Source: Pseudanabaena sp. PCC 7367
Lineage (GTDB): Bacteria; Cyanobacteriota; Cyanobacteriia; Pseudanabaenales; Pseudanabaenaceae
Assembly (NCBI RefSeq): GCF_000317065.1
Contig: NC_019701.1
Coordinates: 2,614,001-2,678,000, forward strand
Direction of reading: 5' to 3'
DNA: 64,000 nt
A program made the position numbers and the translations under genes. Positions 42,565-52,934 of the stretch are shown piece by piece. The notes beneath the pieces are model-generated. The model worked only from the letters and a program-made list of their open reading frames with translations, was not told the DNA's origin and searched no databases. How positions within the stretch are numbered: position 1 is the stretch's first letter; each line of letters starts with the position of its first letter.

Positions 42565-45456
42565 TTAAGCATTACCAGCAACTTCCTTAGCTGGTGATGA
42601 TTTTGTGCTTTTTGTAGTAGTTTTTGTATTCTTGCTAGCTGCTTTGGTGGTTGATTTAGCGGCAGCACCAGTTGATTTGGCCGCGTTACTAGTAGTTGAT
42701 TTAGTTGCACCAGCTTTGCTCGCTGGGGTGCTTTTGCTAGTGGTTTTCTTGGCCGCCGTTTTAGTAGTCTTGGTAGTTGCCTTAGCGGTCTTAGTTGCTT
42801 TAGTAGACTTAGTAGTAGTCTTTTTGGCTGCCGTCTTAGTGGTTTTGCTAGTCTTGGCTTTGGTGGTTTTGGACTTGCTGCTAGCTCTAGATGACTTAGA
42901 CGACCTAGAAGACTTAGTTGGCTTTTTGGTGGCGATCAATTCGATCGCTTGCTCCAGCGTCAGATCATCGGGCGAAGTACCATCGGGCAAAGAAATATTA
43001 GTTTTGTTGTATTTGATATAGGGGCCATATTTACCCTTATATAGATCGATCGCGTTGCCTTCAGTCGGATGCTCACCCAGCGATCGCAGCTTGGTATTAC
43101 CACGCACAGACTTAGGCATAGCTAATAATTCTAGCGCCCTCTCTAACGTAACCGTGTAGGGATCATCATCCCCCTTTAGCGATCGATAGTCTTTGCCATT
43201 TTTGCCCTGATCATGTACCACATAGGGGCCAAACCGCCCCAGATTAGCCTGAATCTTTTTACCAGTTTCCGGATGCACGCCCAGATCACGGGGCAGCATT
43301 AATAATTTAACCGCCAGCTCCAGGGTCACATCCTCTGGCTTAGTACCCTTAGGGATCGAAGCCCGCTTCGGTTTAGGATTATCATCAGTTACTTTACCAA
43401 GCTGTACATAGGGGCCATATTGACCTACCAGCAGATAAATTGCCTCGCCATTGTCGGGGTGGGTGCCAAGTTGATCGGGGCCTTCAAGTTTTTGCTTCAG
43501 CAGCAAATTGATCTTTTCCGGTACCAGATCGGCTGGGGTAAAGTCTTGGGGGATCGAAGCCGAAATTACCTCTTCCCCTTCCTGCACCTGAATATAGGGG
43601 CCAAACTTACCAATTTTGACTTTGACCTTTTCTTCTAGCCCAGCCAATGGCACGCTACGGGCGGTTTCTGGATCGATCTGGCTTTCCCTGGCATTAACCT
43701 GCTCCGCTAAACCATCTTCACCCAGGTAAAACTTTTGTAGGTAGGGCAGATAGTCCACATTGCCCATGGAAATATCATCCAGCGTCTGTTCCATTTTGGA
43801 AGTAAAGCCCGGATCGACCAGGTTGGGGAAATGCTCCTCTAGCAGGGCAGTGACCGCAAAGGCGGTGAAGGTAGGGATCAAGGCATTGCTGATAATTTGC
43901 GCATAGCCCCGATCGCGGATTGTGCCAATAATACTGGCGTAGGTACTGGGGCGGCCGATCCCTTCGCTTTCTAGCATCTTTACCAAAGAAGCTTCTGTAT
44001 ATCTGGCGGGGGGTTGGGTTTCATGGCCGATCGGCAGGATCTCACGGCATTCTGGATGATCGCCCTCAACCAAACGTGGTAAAATCACCTCTTTACCTTC
44101 CAAGGCAGCCTCTGGATCATCAGATCCTTCCACATAGGCGCGGAAAAAGCCAGGGAAATCGATCCGCTTGCCGGAAGCCCTGAACCTGGCATCTTCCACC
44201 AGCATTTGCACGCTGGTAAGGGTTTGTTTGGCATCCGCCATCTGGCAAGCAACCGTCCGCTTCCAGATCAGATCATAGAGGTTTAATTCTCGGCCAGACA
44301 AACCAGTGGCCTGGGGGGTGCGGAAGGTTTCACCAGCGGGTCGGATTGCTTCGTGGGCTTCTTGGGCACCTTTGGACTTGGTGGTATATTGGCGGGGCTT
44401 GGGTGAGAGATATTCTTTGCCATACATATTCTCAACACATGTACGCGCTGCGGCGATCGCTTGTTGTGATAGATGCACCGAGTCAGTACGCATGTAGGTA
44501 ATGAAACCGCGCTCGTAGAGTGATTGCGCTACCCGCATGGTTTCCCGCGCTGACATCCGCAGCTTACGATTAGCCTCCTGTTGCATGGTGGAGGTAGTAA
44601 ATGGGGGCGAAGGCTTGCGGGTGCTGGGGCGTTCTTCTAGCTTGACTACGCTCCAGGGCTTGTTTTGAATTCGTGCTTGCAAACTCAGAGCAGCGGCTTC
44701 ATCGAGCAACAATACATTACGATTACTGGCAATTTGACCAGTGGTTTCGTCGAAGTCTTTACCAGTGGCCACATTCCGATCGCCCACCGCCACTAATTGA
44801 GCGGGGAATTCATGCTCTGGTGCAAATAGGGTTGCCTTAAGATCCCAGTAGCTACCGGATTGAAACGCACGGCGTTGACGCTCTCGATTTACCAACAATC
44901 GCACCGCCACTGATTGCACCCGACCCGCCGCGAGTCGATAGTTATTCATTTTGTGCCACAGCAATGGTGAGAGGGTATAACCCACCAGGCGATCGAGAAT
45001 GCGACGGGTTTCCTGGGCATGGACTAAGTTTTCATCCACCTCACGACAACTTTGTAGGGCTGATTTGATTGCTTCAGAGGTAATCTCATGGAAAACCATC
45101 CGCTTAATTGGCACTTTGGGCGCTAGTACCTGTAACAAATGCCAGGAAATACTTTCACCCTCTCGATCTTCATCAGTGGCCAGAATCAATTCTGAGGCAT
45201 TTTTAAGGGCAGACTTAAGCGATCGCACCACCTTCTTTTTATCGGCGGGCACAATGTAGAGCGGATCAAACCCTTCATTTACATTCACGCCCAATTTAGC
45301 CCAGTCTTCGCCCTTATATTCTTTGGGAATATCTTTTTTGGATTCTGGTAAATCCCGCACATGACCCATCGAAGCTTCTACGATGTAGCTAGAGGGTAGA
45401 AACTTACTAATGGTGCGGGCTTTGGTGGGAGACTCGACAATAACAAGGGTTGACAT
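42565..45456 (-). CDS. topA: DNA topoisomerase I with Lys/Thr/Ala-rich tail
   Basis: 963 aa. The Toprim domain starts at [20 protein letters not shown], with the DED triad D95-E96-D97. The catalytic tyrosine is Y321 in [12 protein letters not shown]. Instead of zinc ribbons the C-terminus has several [32 protein letters not shown]-type repeats (about 610-835), then a Lys/Thr/Ser/Ala tail at 843-963 (for example [14 protein letters not shown]) resembling histone H1-like tails. It relaxes negative supercoils. On the opposite strand the tail makes a long open frame that is not a gene. Confidence 0.95.
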   Translation of the reverse strand: MSTLVIVESPTKARTISKFLPSSYIVEASMGHVRDLPESKKDIPKEYKGEDWAKLGVNVNEGFDPLYIVPADKKKVVRSLKSALKNASELILATDEDREGESISWHLLQVLAPKVPIKRMVFHEITSEAIKSALQSCREVDENLVHAQETRRILDRLVGYTLSPLLWHKMNNYRLAAGRVQSVAVRLLVNRERQRRAFQSGSYWDLKATLFAPEHEFPAQLVAVGDRNVATGKDFDETTGQIASNRNVLLLDEAAALSLQARIQNKPWSVVKLEERPSTRKPSPPFTTSTMQQEANRKLRMSARETMRVAQSLYERGFITYMRTDSVHLSQQAIAAARTCVENMYGKEYLSPKPRQYTTKSKGAQEAHEAIRPAGETFRTPQATGLSGRELNLYDLIWKRTVACQMADAKQTLTSVQMLVEDARFRASGKRIDFPGFFRAYVEGSDDPEAALEGKEVILPRLVEGDHPECREILPIGHETQPPARYTEASLVKMLESEGIGRPSTYASIIGTIRDRGYAQIISNALIPTFTAFAVTALLEEHFPNLVDPGFTSKMEQTLDDISMGNVDYLPYLQKFYLGEDGLAEQVNARESQIDPETARSVPLAGLEEKVKVKIGKFGPYIQVQEGEEVISASIPQDFTPADLVPEKINLLLKQKLEGPDQLGTHPDNGEAIYLLVGQYGPYVQLGKVTDDNPKPKRASIPKGTKPEDVTLELAVKLLMLPRDLGVHPETGKKIQANLGRFGPYVVHDQGKNGKDYRSLKGDDDPYTVTLERALELLAMPKSVRGNTKLRSLGEHPTEGNAIDLYKGKYGPYIKYNKTNISLPDGTSPDDLTLEQAIELIATKKPTKSSRSSKSSRASSKSKTTKAKTSKTTKTAAKKTTTKSTKATKTAKATTKTTKTAAKKTTSKSTPASKAGATKSTTSNAAKSTGAAAKSTTKAASKNTKTTTKSTKSSPAKEVAGNA

Positions 45457-46217
45457 AGCTGGTTGTGATGTCTGTAACTGATTGTTCTGATTGGGTGATT
45501 GAGATTGTGTTGAAGCCGAAAGCTAGTTTAAAACTCTTCTTAACCTATATACAACGTTTTTAGGGCAACTTGCTAATCAGAATCTGGCGGCGATCGCTAA
45601 TTTTTTGAGCTCGGCAGGGGCGGTTATCCCCCCAATATAACTGAACCATACTTTTGTTACTCCTACTTAAACCTAGCGATCGCCTGATTGGTCAATCGCT
45701 TAAGCCAATCGCCCCACCCCACCTAAATTCACCTAAGCCTAAATAAATTAGAGCATAGGACTAAGCAAATTTTGCCCCAGATCTAAATAACCTGAAATTA
45801 TTGAAATTCTGGTAAAGAGCGAGCGATCGCTTTGGATTATTACCGATCGCTAAGTCCATTTACTTACTCATTACTTGCTGCTGCTGCCCGTAGCACTGAT
45901 TTTGATTTAATTTCCCCCATTAGTCCCATTAATAAATCATCCTAGCAAATACAGAAAGGGTTCTTCAAAGCCTACCATAGCTAAGTCTTGCATTTGGCAA
46001 TTTCCAGGTATGTGTATTTATTGCATGATTGTACTGACATATGCGTGCGCCAGGTTATTGCCGTATGCGTAGAATTAAGCCAAGAAATAACTGACCTTTG
46101 TGTCATTTAACTGATCATTCTCACTACTACTCGACCACGTTAATTATGATTGGTCGCATTCTTGCAAAAGAGTTATTACAATCGCAAATTAAGCATCAAA
46201 TTCATTGTGGTGGACTA
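45457..46217. other. Intergenic, about 760 bp, no gene recognised
   Basis: Several GCGATCGC sites, AT-rich between them. No RNA gene, ORF or clear repeat. It must contain the topA promoter near its left end and possibly the glgB transcript end at the right. Confidence 0.35.
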
Positions 46218-48515
46218 CTACTTCCCTACAGGGTTAATATCAGCATCTTCAGGTAACACCCACTTAAACATACACACACTCAATGGTGGCAGCGTCAGCG
46301 ATAGACAATGATCCCATTTATGATGTTCATACCATGCTTGGCTCCACTTGCCACCATAGTTACCGATGTTACTGCCGCCAAACTCCTCTGCATCACTGTT
46401 GATCAGTTCCTGATAAAAGCCTGCCTCCGGCACACCAACCCAATAGTCGTAGAGAGGATTGGGGGTAAAGTTGCAAACTGTGACCACAAATTCATTAGAA
46501 TGCTTATCCTTACGCAGGAACGAAACCACACTATGATCAGCATCATTACAATCGATCCATTCAAACCCATTATAGGAAAAGTCATCGCTATAGAGGGCGG
46601 GCTCGCGGCGATAGATTTTGTTCAAAATCGCTACAAAATGCTGCATCTTACGATGGGGTTCATGCTCTAGCAAATGCCAATCGAGATCGTTGTTTACATT
46701 CCATTCGCTATATTGACCAAACTCCATTCCCATGAACATAGTTTTCTTACCAGGATGAGCATACATATAACCCAGTAAGCAACGTAGGTTTGCAAATTTT
46801 TGCCATTCATCCCCTGGCATCTTACCGATCAAACTGCGTTTACCATGCACTACCTCATCATGGGAAAGCGCCAGCATAAAGTTTTCACTGAACGCATACA
46901 TAATGCTGAAGGTGACATTATTTTGATGGTAGCGGCGATAGATTGGGTCTTCGCTGAAATAGTCCAGCATGTCATGCATCCAACCCATGTTCCACTTGAA
47001 ATTGAAGCCCAAACCGCCTAAATAAGTGGGGCGCGAAACCATTGCCCAGGAGGTGGATTCCTCGGCGACTGAGATGATGCCAGGATAGTAACCAAAAATC
47101 ACATGATTGAGCTGGCGCAAGAACTCAACTGCTTCTAGATTTTCATTCCCACCATAATGATTGGGAATCCATTCAGTGCGATCGTAATCAAGGTAGAGCA
47201 TGGACGCGACCGCATCAACCCGAATGCCATCAATGTGATATTTATCAAACCAGAACAGGGCATTGGCGATCAAAAAGTTGCGTACTTCATTCCGGCTATA
47301 GTTAAAAACTAGCGTGCCCCATTCCTTATGTTCGCCGCGACGGGGATCGGCATGTTCATACAAATGCGTACCATCAAAGAAGGCTAACCCGTGGGCATCT
47401 TTGGGGAAGTGACCTGGCACCCAATCGACAATCACGCCAATGTTGGCCTGGTGGCAGCGATCGACGAAGTACATAAAGTCCTGCGGTGATCCATAGCGGG
47501 AGGTACAGGCATAGTAGCCCACCACTTGATAACCCCAGGAACCATCAAAGGGATGCTCGGCGATCGGCATTAACTCAATGTGGGTGAAGCCAGCTTCCTT
47601 TACATAGGGAATCAGTTTATCGGCCAATTCACGGTAGGTAAGGAATCGCGCCCCTGGCTTATCGCCGAGCGTTACGACGGGCTCTGGATTGCCATCGGCA
47701 TCCTTGGGGATATAATCAGCATTTTCATGGAGCCAGGAACCGAGGTGGAGTTCATAAACGGAAACGGGCTGCTCTTGGGGATTGCTAGAGCGGCGCTGTT
47801 CGAGCCAGTCTTGATCGTTCCAAGTGTATTCAAGATCATTTACGATCGAGCAGGAGCCAGGACGCACTTCCTGTTGAAAGCCATAGGGATCGGATTTTTC
47901 GTAGATGTGGCCGAAGGTATTTTTGATTTCGTATTTGTAGCGATCGCCAATTTTTAGCTCAGGGATAAACAATTCCCACATGCCACCACCGACCATCCGC
48001 ATTTGATGTTTGCGGCCATCCCAGCTATTAAAATCGCCCAGGATCGAAACGTTGCGGCCATTGGGAGCCCAAACCGCGAAGTTTACTCCTGCTACGCCAT
48101 TCACCTGAGCGGGATGCGATCCAAGCTTTTCATAGATGCGGTGGTGGTTGCCCTCGCCGAATAAATGAATATCAAAATCAGTCAGGCTGGGCGATCGAAA
48201 TGCATAGGGGTCATGGATTACGCGCTCGTGATCGCCTTCTTTGACGCGGAGTTGATAGTTGGCTAGTTCGGGTGTTTCAATCTCACAGACAAAGAAGTGG
48301 GGATTGTGATAGGACTGCATCGCATATTCATCCCGATCCTGGGGCAGAACCACAGTCACGGCCTCGGCGTTGGGTAAGTAGGCGCGTACTTGCCATTTGA
48401 CCTTGCCAACGGTGCGATCGCTTTCCACCTGATGGGCTCCAAGCACCGCGAAGGGGTCTTGATGTTGGTTGCCAACGATTTTATCGATTTGCTCGGTGGA
48501 TATGGTTGCGATCAT
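46218..48515 (-). CDS. glgB: 1,4-alpha-glucan branching enzyme
   Basis: 765 aa, GH13 type with N-terminal CBM48-like domain (VNGVAGVNFAVWAPNGRNVS). Catalytic motifs are intact: HIDGIRVDAVASMLYLDYDR (nucleophile Asp), GIISVAEESTSWAMVSRP (acid/base Glu) and LALSHDEVVHGKRSLIGKM. Product forms alpha-1,6 branches of glycogen, the carbon store of the cell. The length is typical for cyanobacterial GlgB. Confidence 0.96.
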   Translation of the reverse strand: MIATISTEQIDKIVGNQHQDPFAVLGAHQVESDRTVGKVKWQVRAYLPNAEAVTVVLPQDRDEYAMQSYHNPHFFVCEIETPELANYQLRVKEGDHERVIHDPYAFRSPSLTDFDIHLFGEGNHHRIYEKLGSHPAQVNGVAGVNFAVWAPNGRNVSILGDFNSWDGRKHQMRMVGGGMWELFIPELKIGDRYKYEIKNTFGHIYEKSDPYGFQQEVRPGSCSIVNDLEYTWNDQDWLEQRRSSNPQEQPVSVYELHLGSWLHENADYIPKDADGNPEPVVTLGDKPGARFLTYRELADKLIPYVKEAGFTHIELMPIAEHPFDGSWGYQVVGYYACTSRYGSPQDFMYFVDRCHQANIGVIVDWVPGHFPKDAHGLAFFDGTHLYEHADPRRGEHKEWGTLVFNYSRNEVRNFLIANALFWFDKYHIDGIRVDAVASMLYLDYDRTEWIPNHYGGNENLEAVEFLRQLNHVIFGYYPGIISVAEESTSWAMVSRPTYLGGLGFNFKWNMGWMHDMLDYFSEDPIYRRYHQNNVTFSIMYAFSENFMLALSHDEVVHGKRSLIGKMPGDEWQKFANLRCLLGYMYAHPGKKTMFMGMEFGQYSEWNVNNDLDWHLLEHEPHRKMQHFVAILNKIYRREPALYSDDFSYNGFEWIDCNDADHSVVSFLRKDKHSNEFVVTVCNFTPNPLYDYWVGVPEAGFYQELINSDAEEFGGSNIGNYGGKWSQAWYEHHKWDHCLSLTLPPLSVCMFKWVLPEDADINPVGK

Positions 48516-48705
48516 ATTTGCTCCTATATTTTTCTCCTTAAATCTATATGTGGTGCATATAAATTCACCCCTTAGTGTGGGCGATCAATACCTATACTAG
48601 GGTTACATGGGATCTATTGCATACTTCTAAGTATATATACTCGATCGAGATGGTCGATCGGCTGGGGCATTAACCGATCGCTGTTTTATCTGTACGGTGG
48701 ATGTT

Positions 48706-49710
48706 TTAATCCTGATTGCCTTCTGGCTCTTGCTTTTCTTCAAATGATTGGATCAAGGCTTTGAAGCGATCGTCGTCGCGGATGTTGTCAAAGTCTTTAT
48801 CTGTTTTTACCATGTTGAGATGTGTGGAATCTAGTTCGATAGCTTTTTTAAGATCTTGGATTGCTTTGATGACATTACCTTGTAGAGAGTATAGACCTCC
48901 CCTATCGTAGTAAAGAACTGCATAGTTAGGCTTAATTTCTATTGCTTTATCATAACTATCGATCGCTTCTTCTAATTTCCCCTCAAAATACAGCGAGACA
49001 CCTAGCTGAATATGATCATTTGCTGTAAGCAGTAAGCTCGGATTGTTTTTTAATATCAGCTCAATCTTACCTCTATTCTCTTGAATCTGTTGCTTAACTT
49101 CAGGCGAGACGTTTTCTTGTTCTTTCTTACTAGCACCAGGAGGTGGCGTAAGTTCAGACAGCTTAGCGATAGCTTGATCTTTTTCCTCTAGACTTTTTCT
49201 AAACTCTTCAAACTGAGAAAATGCTTTTGACTTTAGCTCCTCTAAGCTATTTGCAAATCCTCCTATTTGCTTGTCGAGTTCAGCTTTTACTAAGCTAGCA
49301 AGTTGTTCTTTTACTTCCTTCTCGATATCTGGCTCTACCTCTTTCTTTATACTTAAAACTAACTGATTCCTAATAATTTTTTGTAAGAAAAAAGTAGCAC
49401 CTGCAATGATAATTGGTATAGCGACTAAAGTAGCAATCAACCCATTTAGTAGGTTTAGTGTAAAACTAAACTGTCTGTCTATTTCATTTCTCGCTATCTT
49501 CTGAATTTCTAAAGTCTGCTCAGTTGATAGGCTTTGTTCAATTTCCATCCTCAACTGATTACCAACTAAATTGCTATTTCCAATCTCGTCCCAAATCAAT
49601 TTTCGAATTTCTGTCTCTTGCGCATCCGAAAACCCTAGGTCAGCCTGCATAAAAACAACCCCCACAAACACAAACCAGGCAACGATCGCAACCAGCAGCA
49701 GCTTTTTCAT
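48706..49710 (-). CDS. Membrane-anchored TPR protein 1
   Basis: 334 aa. N-terminal hydrophobic segment LLLVAIVAWFVFVGVVFMQ, a second span LIATLVAIPIIIAGATFFL (about 94-112), then a charged coiled coil (about 120-210) and C-terminal TPRs (EEAIDSYDKAIEIKPNYAVL). The end DLKKAIELD, then FDNIRDDDRFKALIQSFEEK is nearly the same as in the TPR protein at 52935-54158, so the two C-termini are paralogous. Function is unknown, probably a membrane-anchored protein-binding scaffold. Confidence 0.75.
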   Translation of the reverse strand: MKKLLLVAIVAWFVFVGVVFMQADLGFSDAQETEIRKLIWDEIGNSNLVGNQLRMEIEQSLSTEQTLEIQKIARNEIDRQFSFTLNLLNGLIATLVAIPIIIAGATFFLQKIIRNQLVLSIKKEVEPDIEKEVKEQLASLVKAELDKQIGGFANSLEELKSKAFSQFEEFRKSLEEKDQAIAKLSELTPPPGASKKEQENVSPEVKQQIQENRGKIELILKNNPSLLLTANDHIQLGVSLYFEGKLEEAIDSYDKAIEIKPNYAVLYYDRGGLYSLQGNVIKAIQDLKKAIELDSTHLNMVKTDKDFDNIRDDDRFKALIQSFEEKQEPEGNQD

Positions 49711-49948
49711 AAACCCAAAGATTAAATGCAGAATTAATTATACCAACCGCAACATAACATCAAGATTTAGCGACCTGCCAACCTCAACAAAGCGGAAACA
49801 AAATCCCCCCAAACCAGTCACATAGAATAATGGGCATATTTGCTTAATTGCAACCTGCGGCCTCTGCCCCACTTCGATCGCAGAAATTAACAACAAAAAA
49901 TAGCGATCGGCACAATTGAATCACATTAACGATCGCACTAATGTTGTA

Positions 49949-51730
49949 ATGGTTATGGACAGTCTGGCTAGGCCAAAAAAGCAAATGATCGGTACAACTT
50001 TAAGAGGTCGCTATCAAATTATTGCCAAACTAGGGCAGGGTGGCTTTGGTGAAACCTACATCGCCGAAGACACTGACCTACCTGGCGATCCCCAATGCGT
50101 AGTCAAGCGGCTCAAGCCCCAATCCGGCGATGCGTTTACGATCGGCACGGCCAAGCGCCTGTTCGAGAGCGAAGCAGAAATTTTATATTTACTCGGTCGC
50201 CATCCTCAGATTCCCCAATTGATGGCTCACTTCGAGGTCGATCAAGATTTTTTCCTGGTGCAAGAATTTGTCGATGGCACGCCCCTGGGTGATGAGCTAG
50301 CCCATAGCCATGTGTGGGGCGATCGGCGGGTGCTGGACTTTTTGCGCGATACCCTGCCAACGCTGGATTTTGTCCACCAAAACCAGGTGATTCACCGCGA
50401 CATTAAACCCAATAACCTGATCCGGCGCAACCTCGATGGCAGGATTGTGTTAATTGATTTTGGCGCAGTTAAAGACATTCGCGCTCTGGTCACCGATCCC
50501 GATGGCAAATCAACCTTTACTGTGGCGATCGGCACGCCGGGATTCATGCCCTACGAACAACAGGGTGGCAAACCCCGCTTTAGTAGTGATATTTTTGCTC
50601 TGGGCATCACCGCAATCCAGGCGGCAACAGGAAAACCACCCACCAACCTGGACGAAGATCCCCACACTGGCGAAATTATCTGGCAGCCCCACGCCACCTT
50701 GCACAATCAAGCCTTGATCGATCTACTCAATCGGATGACCCGATCTCACTTCCGCGATCGCTATCAGTCCGCCAGTCAGGTACTTGCCGATCTAGAAAAA
50801 ATTAATATTAGCGCCATTGCCGACTCCACGATCGTTAAGCCTAACCCGGATAGCGATCTACCTGACCCAAGGACAAACAAGCAAGCCGAGCCAGCGTCAA
50901 CCATAATTTTCAAATCCAACAGCTCGATTCTGCCCACCCTAGGCAAGTTTAGTAAGTTTAATAAATCTGAGCTGGCCAATAATCAGCCTGAGCGCAAATT
51001 TCCACCGCTGAAGCTCTTGATCGGTGGCACGATCGCCGCGATTGCGTTAGCCACGTCGCTGATTATGCGTAATGCTGCCGATCGCCCGGTTGCCTCCAAT
51101 CCTGCTGCCCCGATTACTACTGAGCCGACACCAGCCGAGTCGCCCTCAATCACGATCGAAGTGAATCCTGAAGTAGTCGAGAAAATCCAGAAGGCCAAAA
51201 ATCTCCGCCAGGAGCAGCCCAGCGCAGCATTGCAGACCTATGAAGAAGTGATTGCGATCGAGCCAAATAATATCGAAGCCTGGTGGGGCAAGTGTTTTGC
51301 CTTGAATATTATGGAGCGCTACAACGAAGCCCTGACCGCCTGCGATCGCGCCATAGAGATCAATCCAGAATATGCGGAAGCCTGGTGGAGTAAGTCCTAT
51401 GCCTACTTGCGCCAGGAAAACTATCAAGCGGGATTTGAACATGCCACCAAAGCCACCGAGCTAAAACCGGATTTTGCCTATGCCTGGAATAATCGCAGCA
51501 CCGCGCTTAACTATTTGGGGCGCTATGAAGAAGGCTTAGCCTCAGCGCAAAAGGCATTGGATCTAGAACCCAATCTGGCTGATGCCTGGAATAATCTGGG
51601 GTTTGCGGCCGAGAAACTGGGGCAGGTGGATACGGCGATCGCGGCCTATGAAAAGGCCAAGGGGCTTAAACCAGGATTTAAGGAAGCAAATCAAAACCGG
51701 GAAATGCTGCGGCGTAAATTCGGTCGCTAG
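49949..51730 (+). CDS. Ser/Thr protein kinase fused to TPR repeats
   Basis: About 593 aa from the ATG at 49949; upstream TTG at 49916 would add 11. Kinase domain (numbered from the TTG form): Gly loop LGQGGFGETYIAED, Lys K64 (CVVKRL), catalytic loop VIHRDIKPNNLI with D162, DFGAVKD with D181, and TPGFMPYEQQGGKPRFSSDI. After a low-complexity linker comes a single membrane helix LLIGGTIAAIALATSLI (about 365-382), then four TPR units to the end. The architecture places the kinase in the cytoplasm and the TPRs across the membrane. Substrate unknown. Confidence 0.93.
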   Translation: MVMDSLARPKKQMIGTTLRGRYQIIAKLGQGGFGETYIAEDTDLPGDPQCVVKRLKPQSGDAFTIGTAKRLFESEAEILYLLGRHPQIPQLMAHFEVDQDFFLVQEFVDGTPLGDELAHSHVWGDRRVLDFLRDTLPTLDFVHQNQVIHRDIKPNNLIRRNLDGRIVLIDFGAVKDIRALVTDPDGKSTFTVAIGTPGFMPYEQQGGKPRFSSDIFALGITAIQAATGKPPTNLDEDPHTGEIIWQPHATLHNQALIDLLNRMTRSHFRDRYQSASQVLADLEKINISAIADSTIVKPNPDSDLPDPRTNKQAEPASTIIFKSNSSILPTLGKFSKFNKSELANNQPERKFPPLKLLIGGTIAAIALATSLIMRNAADRPVASNPAAPITTEPTPAESPSITIEVNPEVVEKIQKAKNLRQEQPSAALQTYEEVIAIEPNNIEAWWGKCFALNIMERYNEALTACDRAIEINPEYAEAWWSKSYAYLRQENYQAGFEHATKATELKPDFAYAWNNRSTALNYLGRYEEGLASAQKALDLEPNLADAWNNLGFAAEKLGQVDTAIAAYEKAKGLKPGFKEANQNREMLRRKFGR

Positions 51731-51751
51731 CTTGTTGATTCTGCTGTAGCT

Positions 51752-52897
51752 CTAGCTTTCAGGCTTGCTTGACTTGCGAATATAACCAAACTTGCCCTTA
51801 TATTGCACTGCGGCAAGATCCTCTCTGAAGTTAAACAAAACATCAAATTGGGGTGCGATTACAAATTCACCTTTTTTGTTAATATAACCACCCTTGCCAT
51901 CCAACCCCGCCCCCGCCAGACCATCAGTAAATTCATAGGCCCAGTCGAATTTTGGCGGAATCGCAAATTTGCCGGTTTGGTCAATGTAGCCGGATTTGCC
52001 ATGCTGCCGCACGATCGCCAACCCACCCTTAAACTTATAAGCGACATCAAACTGAATCGGGATCACGACCTTGCCCGACTTGTCAATATAGCCATACTTT
52101 TCATCTCGTCGAACCACCGCCAGCCCTTCGGAAAAATCGGCGGCATCTGGTGCAATCAAAACGCTTTCAAAAGGCAGCTTGATTACCTCATGTCCAGCAC
52201 GATCGATGAATCCCCAATGTCCCCAATTGCTATTTTTGAGTGACTTGGTGAGTTTGACGGCGGCAAGACCTTCGCTAAAATCTCTGGCGGCGTGGAATCG
52301 GGGCACGATCGCCAACTTGCCCGATTTGTCGAGGTATCCCCACTGATAATCCCGCTCTACTACTGCCCAACCCTGGACAAATTTTTCGGCCTTGGCTCTG
52401 GGGGGCAGTTTAAATAAGATCTGGCCGTTTTTATCGATCGCGGCATAAATGGGGGGTTCTCGATCGAGTGCTACAAAGGCGATCCCTTCGCTGAAATGGT
52501 GAGCCTTGCTAAATTGGGGCTCAATTACTATTTCCCCGTTTTTGTCGATGTAGCCATATTTACCGTTCAGCTTCACCCGCGCTAAGCCTTCTCTGAATTG
52601 GCTGGTATCCTCGAATTGGAGCGGGATTACAAATTCACCTTGCTGATTGATGTAGCCGGATTCATCGTAGCGGCTGGCTCCGGCGATCCCATCTTTGAAA
52701 CTACCAAAGCTATCGAACCGGGGCGCGATCGCCCATTCTACTTGCAGGTTCGGATCATTGACTACGATCGGCGGTAATGCGTCGGGGTCTTCGTTGCTGG
52801 TTTGACTAAGCTGGATCGCTAGGCTAAGGATACTGGTGAGGAGCAGTGCCAGAACAAACATGATCACGAATTTAAATTTAGCGATCGTTGCTGACAT
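51752..52897 (-). CDS. WG-repeat protein with N-terminal membrane anchor
   Basis: 381 aa. Anchor: KFVIMFVLALLLTSILSLAI near the N-terminus. From about residue 60 the protein is a series of WG-type repeats (GKYGYIDKNGEIVIEPQF; EKYGYIDKSGKVVIPIQF; GKSGYIDQTGKFAIPPKF; GKGGYINKKGEFVIAPQF), each with the Y-I-D/N-x-x-G core. WG repeats are thought to be beta-strand ligand-binding modules. The gene is convergent with the kinase gene, 22 bp apart. Confidence 0.88.
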   Translation of the reverse strand: MSATIAKFKFVIMFVLALLLTSILSLAIQLSQTSNEDPDALPPIVVNDPNLQVEWAIAPRFDSFGSFKDGIAGASRYDESGYINQQGEFVIPLQFEDTSQFREGLARVKLNGKYGYIDKNGEIVIEPQFSKAHHFSEGIAFVALDREPPIYAAIDKNGQILFKLPPRAKAEKFVQGWAVVERDYQWGYLDKSGKLAIVPRFHAARDFSEGLAAVKLTKSLKNSNWGHWGFIDRAGHEVIKLPFESVLIAPDAADFSEGLAVVRRDEKYGYIDKSGKVVIPIQFDVAYKFKGGLAIVRQHGKSGYIDQTGKFAIPPKFDWAYEFTDGLAGAGLDGKGGYINKKGEFVIAPQFDVLFNFREDLAAVQYKGKFGYIRKSSKPES

Positions 52898-52934
52898 GGC
52901 TGCTTGTCGGTGGGATTGTCTTTAAGATCCTACC

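Noticed and set aside
42605-43021. 138-aa hydrophobic open frame opposite the topA tail
   Set aside because: It is the antisense of the Lys/Thr/Ala repeats, which gives artificial Leu/Val runs. No independent evidence for a gene.
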